DNA from: Teichococcus wenyumeiae
GTDB lineage: Bacteria; Pseudomonadota; Alphaproteobacteria; Acetobacterales; Acetobacteraceae
DNA length: 64,000 nt
Direction of reading: 5' to 3'
Assembly: GCF_003696345.1 (NCBI RefSeq)
Contig: NZ_RFLX01000005.1
Coordinates: 214,981 to 278,980, forward strand
Shown: piece after piece, positions 44,074-53,609 of the stretch
Numbering within the stretch: the stretch's first letter is position 1
Layout: every line of letters begins with the position of its first letter
Notes under the pieces: model-generated
What the model was told of the DNA's origin: nothing
Seen by the model: the letters and a program-made list of their open reading frames with translations, nothing else
Databases searched by the model: none
Translations under genes and position numbers: made by a program

Positions 44074-44991
44074 ATGATCGTGACCCTGACCCTCAACCCC
44101 GCGCTCGATATCTCCACCACCACCGAGCGCGTAGTGCCCGAGCACAAGCTGCGCTGCGACGTGCCGCGCCGCGATCCCGGCGGCGGCGGCATCAACGTGG
44201 CGCGGGTGGTGGATGCCCTGGGTGGCGAGGCCGAGGCGGTGTTTCCCGCCGGCGGCCCCACCGGCCAGGCCCTGCTGGCCACCCTGCGCGGCGGCACCGG
44301 GCTGCGGCCCCATGCCGTGCCCATCGCCGGCGAGACGCGGCAGAGCTTCACGGTGGATGAGCGCGCGGAAGGCCGCGCGGAATACCGCTTCGTGCTGCCC
44401 GGCCCCGACCTCAGCGCCGTGGAGCTGGATTCCTGCCTGGAAGCGGTGGCGGAACGCGCGCGCGATGCCGCCTTCGTGGTGGCCAGCGGCAGCCTGCCGC
44501 CGGGCGTGCCGGCGGATATCTATGCCCGCCTCGGCGCCATGCTGCCGCCGGGCGGCCCGCGCCTGATCGTGGACAGTTCCGGCCCGGCGCTGCGGGAAAC
44601 GCGCGGCGCCTATCTGATCAAGCCCAGCCTGCGGGAATTGCAGATGCTGGCCGGGCGCGAGTTGCCCGATGCCGCCGCCCGCGTGGTGGCCGCGCGCGGG
44701 CTGATGGAGGATGGCATCACGGAGATCGTAGTACTTTCCCTCGGCAGTGACGGCGCCATGCTGATCACGCGGGAGGAGCAGGAGCAGTTCCCCGCCATTC
44801 CCGTGCCGGTGCGCAGCACGGTGGGCGCCGGCGACAGCATGGTGGCCGCCATGGCCCTGGCCCTTTCGCGCGGCGAGACGCCGCGCCAGGCGGTGCGCTT
44901 CGGCATGGCGGCGGGGGCGGCGGCGCTGCTGCGCCCCGGCACCCAGCTCTGCCGGCGGGAGGACGTGGACCGGCTCTTCGCCACCGCCTGA
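44074..44991 (+). CDS. PfkB-family hexose kinase (1-phosphofructokinase/6-phosphofructokinase-2 type)
   Basis: This 305-residue ribokinase-fold enzyme begins MIVTLTLNPALDISTTTERV, the usual opening of the PfkB/FruK group. It has GGGGINVARVVDALGGEAEA and the C-terminal ATP/anion-hole motif VGAGDSMVAAMALAL, whose Asp is the catalytic base. It should phosphorylate a phosphorylated sugar such as fructose-1- or fructose-6-phosphate. Which one is not decidable. It stands alone between terminator-like sequence and the metallo-hydrolase gene. Confidence 0.92.
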   Translation: MIVTLTLNPALDISTTTERVVPEHKLRCDVPRRDPGGGGINVARVVDALGGEAEAVFPAGGPTGQALLATLRGGTGLRPHAVPIAGETRQSFTVDERAEGRAEYRFVLPGPDLSAVELDSCLEAVAERARDAAFVVASGSLPPGVPADIYARLGAMLPPGGPRLIVDSSGPALRETRGAYLIKPSLRELQMLAGRELPDAAARVVAARGLMEDGITEIVVLSLGSDGAMLITREEQEQFPAIPVPVRSTVGAGDSMVAAMALALSRGETPRQAVRFGMAAGAAALLRPGTQLCRREDVDRLFATA

Positions 44992-45052
44992 GGCGCGGCC
45001 CTTCCCATGCCTGCCCCGCCTGCCTAACTGGAGGGGCAGGAGGAGACGACCC

Positions 45053-45931
45053 ATGGAACAGCCAACCATTCGCGCCTTCTTCGACGAGCCGACCAACACG
45101 GTCAGCTACCTCGTCTGGGACCCCGCCAGCCGCGCGGCGGCGGTGATCGACCCGGTGCTGGGCTGGGACAACCGCTCCGGCGAGGCCGATACCGGCTTCG
45201 CCGACCGCATCCTGCAGGCCGCCGCCGGGGAAGGCGTGGAGATCCGGTGGGTGCTGGAAACCCATGCCCATGCCGACCACCTGACGGCAGCCCCCTATCT
45301 CAAGGCCCGCAGCGGCGCGCCCATCGGCATCGGCGAGCATATCAAGGAAGTGCAGAAGATCTTCCGCCCGGTCTTCGCCGCCGATGACGTGAAGCCCGAT
45401 GGCGGCGATTTCGACCGCCTCTTCCGCGACGGCGAGCGTTTCCCGCTGGGCGGGCTGGAGGTGGAGGTGCTGCATGTGCCCGGCCATACCCCCGCCGACA
45501 TCGCCTACCGCATCGGCGACGATGTCTTCGTGGGCGACACGCTCTTCATGCATGACTACGGCACCGCGCGGGCCGATTTCCCCGGCGGCGACGCGCGGCA
45601 GCTTTACCGCTCCATCCAGCGCCTGCTGGCGCTGCCGCCGCGGACGCGGCTCTGGATGTGCCACGACTACAAGGCGCCGGGCCGCGACAGCTTCGCCTGG
45701 CAGAGCACGGTGGCCGAGCAGCGTGCCCATAACCCGCATGTGAAGGACGGCAGGACGGAGGAGGAATTCGTTGCCTTCCGCACCGGGCGGGACGCGCAGC
45801 TGGCGGCGCCGCTGCTGCTGCTGCCTTCCATCCAGGTGAATATCCGCGCCGGCCGCTTCCCCGAGGCGGAGGCGAATGGCGTGCGTTACCTGCGCATCCC
45901 CGTCACGCCCAAGGGCTGGAGCCCAGCATGA
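45053..45931 (+). CDS. MBL-fold metallo-hydrolase, persulfide dioxygenase/glyoxalase II-like
   Basis: This 292-residue metallo-beta-lactamase-fold protein has the HxHxDH motif in ETHAHADHL (H71, H73, D75, H76), GHTPADIAYRIGDDVFVGDTLF, and a terminal KAPGRDSFAWQSTVAEQR. The pattern is closest to persulfide dioxygenase (Blh/ETHE1-like), which oxidises glutathione persulfide to sulfite. It has a strong AGGAGG site and ATG at 45053. The stop overlaps a thioredoxin gene by four bases, supporting a thiol or sulfide detoxification role. Confidence 0.9.
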   Translation: MEQPTIRAFFDEPTNTVSYLVWDPASRAAAVIDPVLGWDNRSGEADTGFADRILQAAAGEGVEIRWVLETHAHADHLTAAPYLKARSGAPIGIGEHIKEVQKIFRPVFAADDVKPDGGDFDRLFRDGERFPLGGLEVEVLHVPGHTPADIAYRIGDDVFVGDTLFMHDYGTARADFPGGDARQLYRSIQRLLALPPRTRLWMCHDYKAPGRDSFAWQSTVAEQRAHNPHVKDGRTEEEFVAFRTGRDAQLAAPLLLLPSIQVNIRAGRFPEAEANGVRYLRIPVTPKGWSPA

Positions 45932-46365
45932 CCGACAGCACCACCCTGGTCTGCCCGCATTGCGACGCGCTCAACCGCGTCCCCACCGCGCGTCTGGCCG
46001 ATGGCCCGCGCTGCGGCCAGTGCCACCAGCCGATGTTCCAGGCCAGGCCCGTGCCGTTGACGGAGGAACGCTTCCGCCGCCACGTCGCCCATAGCGGCAT
46101 CCCGCTGCTGGTGGATTTCTGGGCCTCCTGGTGCGGCCCCTGCCATGCCATGGCGCCGCAGTTCGAGGCCGCCGCCCAGGCGCTGGAGCCCCGCATGCGC
46201 CTGGTGAAGGTCTCCACCGAGGAAGCGCCGCGCCTGGCGCAGGAACTCGGCATCCGCTCCATCCCGACGCTGGCGATCTTCGCGGGCGGGCGGGAAGTGG
46301 CGCGGCAGGCGGGGGCCATGCCGGCGGGGCGGATCGTCGGCTGGGCCCAGGCGGCGGCGCCCTGA
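45928..46365 (+). CDS. trxC: Thioredoxin-2-like protein with N-terminal zinc ribbon
   Basis: This 145-residue protein has N-terminal CxxC pairs (VCPHC, then RCGQC) forming a zinc site as in TrxC, and a thioredoxin domain with active site W68-C69-G70-P71-C72 and the cis-proline region RSIPTLAIFAGGREV. TrxC is often induced by peroxide stress. It is translationally coupled to the metallo-hydrolase gene, so it may reduce persulfide or disulfide products made there. Confidence 0.93.
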   Translation: MTDSTTLVCPHCDALNRVPTARLADGPRCGQCHQPMFQARPVPLTEERFRRHVAHSGIPLLVDFWASWCGPCHAMAPQFEAAAQALEPRMRLVKVSTEEAPRLAQELGIRSIPTLAIFAGGREVARQAGAMPAGRIVGWAQAAAP

Positions 46366-46554
46366 GGGCTCCCGCCTTCCTTCCATCCAGCAGGCATCAG
46401 GGATGACATTGCAGGGGCCGCGGCTTTCGCGCCCGCACGATAAGGCTTGCCATCCGATACGCTTCTGTAGCGTTTACATTCCGCTGCGGCGCACAAGCTG
46501 TTCAGTGCATCGCCGCAGGCCCGTTGAGGAGCCACATGGCGGAAGGGGCAGGAC

Positions 46555-48459
46555 ATGGCGGAACGGAACAGTGAGCTGCCTCCCTCCAGGCATGTCCTCC
46601 CGCCAGGCCCGGAGGCGCAGGAGCGGCTGCGTTGGCTGCTCGACAGCGCCACCGACCATGCCATCGTGGCCCTGGATGCCGGGCTGCGGGTGACCTCCTG
46701 GAATGCGGGGGCCGAGCGGGTCCTGGGCTGGAAGGCCAGGGAGATCACCGGCGCGCCCTACGAAATTTTCTTCACGCCGGAGGAGCGTGCCGCCGGCATC
46801 CCCGCCCAGGAAGCCACCCTGGCCATGGCCGACGGGTGCGCCCCGATCGAGCGGTGGCACCACCGGGCCGACGGCAGCCGCTTCTGGGCCAGCGGCTCGG
46901 CCACGGTGCTGCGCGGCCCGGGCGGGCAGCAGGCCGGCCTGCTGCTCATCTTCCGCGACCAGACGCGGGAGCGGCAAGCCGTGCAGGCCTTGCGGGAAAG
47001 CGAGGAGAAGCTCCGCTACACCGTCGATCTCAGCCCGCAGATCCCCTGGACCACCGATCCGGCGGGCGGAATCATCGATTTCAGCGCCCGTTGGACCGCC
47101 CTCACCGGCCTGACGCTGGAAGAAATCCAGGCCTGGGGCTGGCTGGATTCCATCCATCCCGATGACCGGGAGCGGATCGCCGGCAAGTGGCGGCACAGCC
47201 TGGCCACGGGCGCCCCCTTCGACCACGAAGTCCGCATGCGCACCCGCGATGGCTTCCGCTGGTTCCGCAACCGCGCCAACCCGCGCCGGGACCCGGGCGG
47301 CCGCATCCTGCTCTGGTACGGCACCAGCGAGGATATCCACGACCGCAAGGGCTCCGAGGCGCGGCTGGAGGCCCTGGTGGAACTGGGCGACCGCCTGCGG
47401 GAGCTGCGGGAGCCGGGGGAGATCTCCCACGCGGCGGCGGAGGTGATCGGGCGCACCCTCGGCGCCTCCCGCGCCGGCTTCGCCATCACCAACCCGGCGG
47501 AGGCTTCATGGGTGGAGCGGGACTGGACCGACGGCAGCGTCGAGAGCATCGCCGGGCACTGGAACCTGCGCGAGTTCTGGGACGACTACGCCGATTCCAT
47601 CGGCCCGCTGGAAGGCACCTCCGTCGCCGATACCGCGACCGACCCCAGGACGCGGAAGTCCTACCCGGCGCATCTGGCGCTTTCCGTCCGCTCCTTCATC
47701 TGGGCGCCGGTGCTGGAGGGCGGACGGATCGTCTCCTTTCTGTTCGTGCACAACAGCGCCCCCCGGGCCTGGAGCGACGACGAGGTCTCCTTCGCGCGCG
47801 GCGCGGCGGAGCGGGCCTGGGCCGCGATGGAGCGCGCCGCCGCCGAGGTCCGCCAGAGCCTGATGACCCTGGAACTGAACCACCGGGTCAAGAACACCCT
47901 TTCCGTGGTGCAGGCCATGGCCATGCAGACGGCGCGGGGCTCCGCCAGCCTCTCCAACTTCGGCCCCTCCTTCCAGGCGCGCCTGATCGCGCTGGCGCGC
48001 GCCCATGACCTGCTGACCCAGACGGAATGGCGTGGCGTGGCGCTGCGGGATGTCATCGATGCCGCCGTGGTGCGGGACGACGGCATCCGCCTGGACCTCA
48101 GCGGCTGCACCGAGAGCGAGGCGCTGGACCCGACCCAGGCGCTCTCCCTGGCCATGGCGCTGCACGAGCTCGCCACCAATGCCACCAAGTACGGCGCCCT
48201 CTCGGTTGCCGGCGGCTATGTCAGCATCACCTGCCACGCGGAAGCGGATGGCAGCGCCCAGCGGGTGGAATGGCGCGAGCACGGCGGCCCGCCGGTGGAA
48301 GGCCCGCCGTCGCGGAAGGGTTTCGGGATGCGCCTGCTGGAGCGTGGGCTCAGCACGCGGTCCGGAATGACCACCAACCTGGACTTCGCGCGGGAAGGGC
48401 TGCGCTGCAGCCTGCTGCTGCAACGCACGGCCACGCCCGAGGCACCTGCCCCTGGCTGA
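46555..48459 (+). CDS. HWE-family sensor histidine kinase (PAS-PAS-GAF-kinase)
   Basis: This 634-residue soluble kinase has PAS domains at about 25-140 and 145-265, a GAF-like domain at about 275-425, and a HWE kinase core. The phosphoacceptor is His443 in LELNHRVKNTLSVVQ; HELATNATKYGALS (537-550) is the N-box, and VEWREHGGP holds the W-R-E signature (573-575). Such kinases often control stress regulators in Alphaproteobacteria. An out-of-frame ATG at 46536 has a better ribosome site and gives a 12-codon frame overlapping this start, possibly a leader peptide. Confidence 0.92.
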   Translation: MAERNSELPPSRHVLPPGPEAQERLRWLLDSATDHAIVALDAGLRVTSWNAGAERVLGWKAREITGAPYEIFFTPEERAAGIPAQEATLAMADGCAPIERWHHRADGSRFWASGSATVLRGPGGQQAGLLLIFRDQTRERQAVQALRESEEKLRYTVDLSPQIPWTTDPAGGIIDFSARWTALTGLTLEEIQAWGWLDSIHPDDRERIAGKWRHSLATGAPFDHEVRMRTRDGFRWFRNRANPRRDPGGRILLWYGTSEDIHDRKGSEARLEALVELGDRLRELREPGEISHAAAEVIGRTLGASRAGFAITNPAEASWVERDWTDGSVESIAGHWNLREFWDDYADSIGPLEGTSVADTATDPRTRKSYPAHLALSVRSFIWAPVLEGGRIVSFLFVHNSAPRAWSDDEVSFARGAAERAWAAMERAAAEVRQSLMTLELNHRVKNTLSVVQAMAMQTARGSASLSNFGPSFQARLIALARAHDLLTQTEWRGVALRDVIDAAVVRDDGIRLDLSGCTESEALDPTQALSLAMALHELATNATKYGALSVAGGYVSITCHAEADGSAQRVEWREHGGPPVEGPPSRKGFGMRLLERGLSTRSGMTTNLDFAREGLRCSLLLQRTATPEAPAPG

Positions 48460-48477
48460 GGCGCCGGCCGCGCCCCG

Positions 48478-49662
48478 TCAGCTCTGGATCAGCTTGACCT
48501 TGCGGCCCTCGACGCCCAGCGCCAGCTTGCCGCCCTTCAGCGCCATGGCCGCCTGCCCGAAGACCAGGCGGCGCCAGCCATGCAGCGCCGGCACCTCCGG
48601 CTCCGCCTCGGCAGCGAGGCGCTCCAGCTCGTCGGAACTGGCGATCAGCTTGGGCGCCACGCCATGCTCCTCGGCCTTGGCGGCCAACAGCACCTTCAGC
48701 AGCGCCACCAGCGCCGGGGAAGCCGGCGGGCCCTGGCGCGGCTCGCGCGGCGCCTCGGGCAGCTCGCTCTCCGGCAGGGCCTTGGCGGCGGCGAGCGCCG
48801 CCAGCAGCCCGGCGCCGGTCTTGCCTTCCGCGAAGCCCTTGCTGATGCCGCGCGCGCGGCTCAGCTCGGCGGTGGTGGTGGGGCTGGTGGCGGCGATCTC
48901 CAGCAGCGTCTCGTCCCGCACCAGGCGCTGGCGGGGGATGTTCACGCGCTGCGCCTCCCGCTCCCGCCAAGCGGCGGCGGCGCGGAGGGCGGCCAGGAAG
49001 CGGCGGTTGCTGGTGCGGGGCTTCAGGCGCTCCCAGGCCGTCTCGGGGTCCTGGCGGTAGGTGGCGGGGTCGGTCAACTCCGCCATTTCCTCGGCCACCC
49101 AGGAGAGGCGGCCTTCCTGCGTCAGCCGCTCCAGCAGCGCGGTATAGACGCGGCGGAGGTGCGTCACGTCGGCGGCGGCATAGGCGATCTGCGCCGGGGA
49201 AAGCGGGCGGGCCGCCCAGTCGGAGAAGCGGTGCGCCTTGTCGATGGAGGCGCCGGCCAGGCCGCGCACCAGGCTGTCATAGCTGGCCTGGTCCCCGAAG
49301 CCGGCCACCATGGCGGCGATCTGGGTATCGAACAGCGGCCGGGGCGGGGCGCCGAAGCGGATGATGCAGATCTCCACATCCTGCCGCGCGGCATGGAAGA
49401 CTTTTATGACCTTGGGGTCGGCCAGCAATTCCCCGAGGGGTGCCAGGTCCAGCCCTTCGGCCATGGCGTCGATCACCGCCACGTCCTCGGCGCCGCCGAG
49501 CTGCACCACGCAGAGTTCGGGCCAATAGGTCCTCTCCCGCATGAACTCGGTATCGACGGTGACAAAGGGCTCTTCGCGCAGCCGAGTACACAGCGCGGCG
49601 AGTTCGTCCGTGGTGGTGATCAGGACAGGGGCGGCGTCCTGGGCCTGCTGACGTCGGCTCAT
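48478..49662 (-). CDS. rnd: Ribonuclease D
   Basis: This 394-residue 3'-5' exoribonuclease has the DEDD domain ([19 protein letters not shown], then [18 protein letters not shown], and a [16 protein letters not shown] block with the last Asp) and an HRDC domain ([20 protein letters not shown]). It trims tRNA precursors. ATG at 49662 is immediately before the conserved region. It is divergent from aspS across 135 bases. Confidence 0.94.
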   Translation of the reverse strand: MSRRQQAQDAAPVLITTTDELAALCTRLREEPFVTVDTEFMRERTYWPELCVVQLGGAEDVAVIDAMAEGLDLAPLGELLADPKVIKVFHAARQDVEICIIRFGAPPRPLFDTQIAAMVAGFGDQASYDSLVRGLAGASIDKAHRFSDWAARPLSPAQIAYAAADVTHLRRVYTALLERLTQEGRLSWVAEEMAELTDPATYRQDPETAWERLKPRTSNRRFLAALRAAAAWREREAQRVNIPRQRLVRDETLLEIAATSPTTTAELSRARGISKGFAEGKTGAGLLAALAAAKALPESELPEAPREPRQGPPASPALVALLKVLLAAKAEEHGVAPKLIASSDELERLAAEAEPEVPALHGWRRLVFGQAAMALKGGKLALGVEGRKVKLIQS

Positions 49663-49797
49663 TATGCACAGGTTCTAGCGAAGCCGGGGCCAAGCGCAAA
49701 GCGGCCCTCCGGCGGCAAAGGCCACAGCGGCCTTGACAGGCCGCCCTGCCCCGCCCCTTCTTCGCCCGTTTTTACCGTTCCCCGGGGTTTTATTCGC

Positions 49798-51600
49798 ATG
49801 CACGCCTACCGGACTCACACCTGCGGCGCGCTGCGCGCCAGCGACGCCGGCCAGACCGCGCGCCTTTCCGGCTGGGTGCATCGCAAGCGCGACCATGGCG
49901 GTCTGCTCTTCATCGACCTGCGCGACCATTATGGCCTGACGCAATGCGTCTTTCCCGCCGGGTCCGATGTCTTCGCCGCCGCCGATGCCATCCGGCCGGA
50001 AAGCGTCATCACCGTCACCGGTGAGGTCGTGGCCCGTGAGCCCGGCACCGTGAACGACAAGCTGCCCACCGGCGCCATCGAGCTGCGGGTGAAGGCCCTG
50101 GAGGTGCAGTCCCACGCCGATGTGCTGCCCATCCAGGTGGCCGGCGAGCAGGAATTCCCCGAGGACCTGCGCCTGCGCTACCGCTTCCTGGACCTGCGGC
50201 GCGAGAAGCAGCACCGCAACATCATGCTGCGCGCGGGCGTCATCGCCTCCATCCGCCGCCGCATGATCGACCAGGGCTTCACGGAATTCCAGACGCCGAT
50301 CCTGACGGCGAGCAGCCCCGAGGGCGCGCGGGACTTCCTGGTCCCCTCGCGCAACCATCCCGGCACTTTCTACGCGCTGCCGCAGGCGCCGCAGCAGTTC
50401 AAGCAGCTGGCCATGGTGGCGGGCTTCGACCGCTACTTCCAGATCGCCCCCTGCTTCCGCGACGAGGCCTCCCGCGCCGACCGCTCCCCGGGCGAGTTCT
50501 ACCAGCTCGACTTTGAGATGAGCTTCGTCACCCAGGAAGACGTCTTCGCGGCGATCGAGCCGGTGATGGAAGGCATCTTCAACGAGTTCGGCGGCGGCCG
50601 GAAGGTGACGCCCGCGCCCTTCCCGCGCATCCCCTACGACACGGCGATGCTGGAATACGGCTCGGACAAGCCGGACCTGCGCAATCCGCTGAAGATCACG
50701 GATGTGACGGAACACTTCCGTGAATCCGGCTTCGGGCTCTTCTCCAAGGTTGTGGCCGGCGGCGGCATCGTGCGCGCCATCCCGGCGCCGGGCGCGGCCG
50801 CGAACCCGCGCGGCTTCTTCGACAAGCTGAACGAATGGGCCCGCGCCGAGGGCGCCGGGGGCCTGGGCTATATCCAGTTCGCCGCCGAGGGCCCCAAGGG
50901 CCCCATCGCCAAGAACCTGGAGGCCGAGCGCGTCGAGGCCATTCGCGCCGCCTGCAACCTGCAGCCGGGCGATGCCGTCTTCTTCGCCGCCGGAAAGCGC
51001 GACGAGACGCCGAAGTTCGCCGGCAAGGTCCGCACCAAGCTGGGCGAGGAGCTGAAGCTCATCGAGGAAGGCGAGTTCCGCTTCTGCTGGATCGTCGATT
51101 TCCCGATGTACGAGCTGAACGAGGAGACCGGCCGGGTCGACTTCAGCCACAACCCCTTCTCCATGCCGCAGGGTGGCCTGGAGGCGCTGAACTCCATGGA
51201 CCCGCTGGAGATCAAGGCCTTCCAGTACGACATCGTCTGCAACGGCATCGAGCTGTCCTCGGGCGCCATCCGCAATCACCGCCCGGACATCATGATCCGC
51301 GCCTTCGAGATCGCGGGCTACGACGAGCAGACGGTGGAAGACCGCTTCGGTGGCATGCTGGCCGCCTTCCGCTACGGCGCGCCGCCGCACGGCGGCTCGG
51401 CCCCCGGCATCGACCGCATGGTGATGCTGCTGGCCGATGAGCCGAATATCCGCGAGGTCATCCTCTTCCCGCTGAACCAGCAGGGGCAGGACCTGATGAT
51501 GCACGCGCCGGCCCCGGTGGAGCCCGCGCGGCTTAAAGAACTCTCCATCAAGCTGGATTTGCCGCCGACCAAGGGTGCGGTGGCGCCGAAGGCACCCTAA
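49798..51600 (+). CDS. aspS: Aspartyl-tRNA synthetase
   Basis: This 600-residue class II synthetase has the N-terminal anticodon-binding OB domain ([20 protein letters not shown]) and class II motifs: FVTQE region, [20 protein letters not shown] (motif 2) and [11 protein letters not shown] (motif 3). The bacterial insertion domain is present (about 290-420). Start 49798 gives [15 protein letters not shown]. No obvious ribosome site is present upstream. It may charge both tRNA-Asp and tRNA-Asn, as in bacteria with GatCAB, but this cannot be decided here. Confidence 0.97.
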   Translation: MHAYRTHTCGALRASDAGQTARLSGWVHRKRDHGGLLFIDLRDHYGLTQCVFPAGSDVFAAADAIRPESVITVTGEVVAREPGTVNDKLPTGAIELRVKALEVQSHADVLPIQVAGEQEFPEDLRLRYRFLDLRREKQHRNIMLRAGVIASIRRRMIDQGFTEFQTPILTASSPEGARDFLVPSRNHPGTFYALPQAPQQFKQLAMVAGFDRYFQIAPCFRDEASRADRSPGEFYQLDFEMSFVTQEDVFAAIEPVMEGIFNEFGGGRKVTPAPFPRIPYDTAMLEYGSDKPDLRNPLKITDVTEHFRESGFGLFSKVVAGGGIVRAIPAPGAAANPRGFFDKLNEWARAEGAGGLGYIQFAAEGPKGPIAKNLEAERVEAIRAACNLQPGDAVFFAAGKRDETPKFAGKVRTKLGEELKLIEEGEFRFCWIVDFPMYELNEETGRVDFSHNPFSMPQGGLEALNSMDPLEIKAFQYDIVCNGIELSSGAIRNHRPDIMIRAFEIAGYDEQTVEDRFGGMLAAFRYGAPPHGGSAPGIDRMVMLLADEPNIREVILFPLNQQGQDLMMHAPAPVEPARLKELSIKLDLPPTKGAVAPKAP

Positions 51601-51636
51601 CTCTCCGGAGCAAACGGACTGAAGGAGCATACGGCC

Positions 51637-52503
51637 ATGCGGCTGCGCGACCTGCTTGGAACCACCGCCATGGCGGCCGCCCTGGTTCTGGGCCTCGCCA
51701 CACCTTCCGGGGCCCAGGCCCCGGCGCCCGCCGCGACGCCCAATGCCACCCAGGCCACGCCCATCGAGGGCGCGCAGGCCATGGCGGCCCACCGCGCCGC
51801 CTACCGCCTCAGCCTGAACAGCACCCGCCCCGACGGGCAGGTGGTCCAGGCCCAGGGCGCCATGCTTTTCGAGGTGCGGGATGCCTGCGACGGCTGGACC
51901 ACCCGCCAGCGCCTGACGCTGAACGTGGTGGACAAAGCGGGGGACACGGTGGACACCGGCTCCGACTATTCCACCTGGGAGAGCAAGGACGGCAAGCGCC
52001 TGCGCTTCACCCTGACGCAGATGGCGCAGGGTGCCGTCACCCAGCGCGTCTCGGGCGAGGCGGAGCTGGATGGGGACAAGGGCGGAACCGTGCGCTACGA
52101 GCAGCCGGAGGTGCAGGAGATGACCCTGCCCCCCGGCACCATCCTGCCCATGGCGCATACCATCCGCACCCTGGCCATGGCCAAGGCCGGGCAGAAGATG
52201 CTGAACGTGCCGCTCTTCGACGGCACCAATGACGACGGCGCGCAGGACAGCACCACCATCCTCTCCCCCTGGACGCCGCCGCTGGCCGATCCGCGCTTCC
52301 CGCTGCTGGCCGACCAGGCCAGCGCGCGGATGCGCATCGCCTTCTTCGACCGCGATGCCTCGGCCGGGGCCAGCACGCCGTCCTACGAGGTCGGGCTGCG
52401 CTACTTCGCCAATGGCATCGCCGACGAGATGAAGATGGATTTCGGCGACTTCATCATGAACGGCCAGCTGGAGAAGCTGGAACCGCTGCCGCACGACTGC
52501 TGA
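51637..52503 (+). CDS. eipB: EipB-like (DUF1849) periplasmic envelope protein
   Basis: This 288-residue protein has a signal peptide (MRLRDLLGTTAMAAALVLG, then LATPSGA). The DUF1849 body is visible in AHRAAYRLSLNSTRPDGQ, DACDGWTTRQRLTLNVVDK, SDYSTWESKDGKRLRFTLTQ and LFDGTNDDGAQDS. EipB in Brucella is a periplasmic beta-spiral protein needed for envelope integrity. Two cysteines, one near residue 88 and one at the C-terminus (HDC), match the disulfide pair of the family. It follows aspS by 36 bases and has a GAAGGAG ribosome site. Confidence 0.88.
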   Translation: MRLRDLLGTTAMAAALVLGLATPSGAQAPAPAATPNATQATPIEGAQAMAAHRAAYRLSLNSTRPDGQVVQAQGAMLFEVRDACDGWTTRQRLTLNVVDKAGDTVDTGSDYSTWESKDGKRLRFTLTQMAQGAVTQRVSGEAELDGDKGGTVRYEQPEVQEMTLPPGTILPMAHTIRTLAMAKAGQKMLNVPLFDGTNDDGAQDSTTILSPWTPPLADPRFPLLADQASARMRIAFFDRDASAGASTPSYEVGLRYFANGIADEMKMDFGDFIMNGQLEKLEPLPHDC

Positions 52504-52508
52504 GGGCG

Positions 52509-52542
52509 GCGCGGGGCCCGTGCCACCGGCCGGGCCCCGCGC
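52509..52542. terminator. Hairpin between convergent eipB and asparaginase genes
   Basis: A 12-base stem GCGCGGGGCCCG/CGGGCCCCGCGC encloses a ten-base loop. It begins six bases after the eipB stop and ends 12 bases before the asparaginase stop codon, so it could terminate both. Confidence 0.55.
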
Positions 52543-52554
52543 GCCGCTTCGCGC

Positions 52555-53559
52555 TTAATAGCTTTCGAAGATACGGGTGAGCTCGGCCGGGTCGCGCGTC
52601 ACGGTCAGCGCCAGGGCCAGCAGGATGCGCGCCTTCTGCGGCGTCAGGTTGTCGGCGGAAAGGAAGCCGTCCCGCCCCATCCGCTCCCCGATCACGACGC
52701 GGCCGCTGCCGACGCGGGTGGATTGCACCACCACCACCCCGGAGGCCATGGCCTGCCGCAGCGCCTCCACCTCCGCCGGCGTGCCGGAGCCGGGGGCGAA
52801 GCCGGCACTGACGATGCCCTGCGCCCCCGCCGCCACGAAGGCGCGGATGGCGGTGCCATCGGCATCGGCATGGGAATAGGCGATATCGACCCGCGGCAGG
52901 GCCGGCAGGCTGCGGATGTCGAATTCCGTTTCCGGCGCCACGCGGCGCAGCGGGCGGCGGTAGAAGGCGACGCGGTCGCCATCCGCATGGCCCAGGGCAC
53001 CGAAATCCGGCGTGCGGAAAGTCTGCAGGCGCCAAGTGGAGGTCTTGCTCACGTCCCGCGCCGCGTGGATCTCGTCATTCAGCAGCACCAGCACGCCCAG
53101 GCCCCGCGCCGCCGGGCTGGCGGCCACCCGCACCGCGTTCAGCAGGTTCATGCCCATGTCGGAGGAGAGCGCCGAGGCCGGGCGCTGCGCCCCCACCATC
53201 ACCACCGGCACCGCCACCTTCAGCGTCAGGGACAGCAGATAGGCGGTTTCCTCCATCGTGGAGGTGCCATGGCCGATGACGATGCCGGCGAGCTCCGGCT
53301 CCGCCGCCACCAGCCGCTCGCATTCCAGCGCCAGGGCGCGCCATTCCTTGAAGCCGATATGGGAGGAGATCACCGTGCTGAAGGGCACGGGAAAGACATC
53401 CGCGACCTGCACCAGCTCCGGCACGCGGGCCAGGATGGCGGCGGCATCCAACACCTGGCCCGCCACACCATAGTCCTGGATATCCAGCGGCCCCCGCCCC
53501 AGCGAGGCCATGGTGCCTCCGGTGCCGATGAAAGCGATGCGGGGTGCGCGTCTGTCCAT
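52555..53559 (-). CDS. L-asparaginase
   Basis: This 334-residue bacterial asparaginase has the catalytic Thr in FIGTGGTMASLG and the second catalytic block GIVIGHGTSTMEETAYLLSL. MVGAQRPASALSSDMGMNLL and the late VQSTRVGSGRV match the fold. No signal peptide is present, so it is cytoplasmic type. It converts asparagine to aspartate and ammonia. The start at 53559 is the only good one before the conserved region. Confidence 0.93.
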   Translation of the reverse strand: MDRRAPRIAFIGTGGTMASLGRGPLDIQDYGVAGQVLDAAAILARVPELVQVADVFPVPFSTVISSHIGFKEWRALALECERLVAAEPELAGIVIGHGTSTMEETAYLLSLTLKVAVPVVMVGAQRPASALSSDMGMNLLNAVRVAASPAARGLGVLVLLNDEIHAARDVSKTSTWRLQTFRTPDFGALGHADGDRVAFYRRPLRRVAPETEFDIRSLPALPRVDIAYSHADADGTAIRAFVAAGAQGIVSAGFAPGSGTPAEVEALRQAMASGVVVVQSTRVGSGRVVIGERMGRDGFLSADNLTPQKARILLALALTVTRDPAELTRIFESY

Positions 53560-53609
53560 GCCTAACCTGCCTGCGGTCCGGGAACCCCAGGCTTAGCACA
53601 AGGCGGGCT

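Noticed and set aside
49733..49756. Promoter for aspS at TTGACA (49733-49738).
   Set aside because: No acceptable -10 sequence lies 16-18 bases on; the region there is C/T-rich.
48580..51600. aspS starting about 1.2 kb upstream in the same frame.
   Set aside because: The upstream part is antisense to rnd and lacks synthetase sequence. Conserved AspRS begins with [15 protein letters not shown] at 49798.
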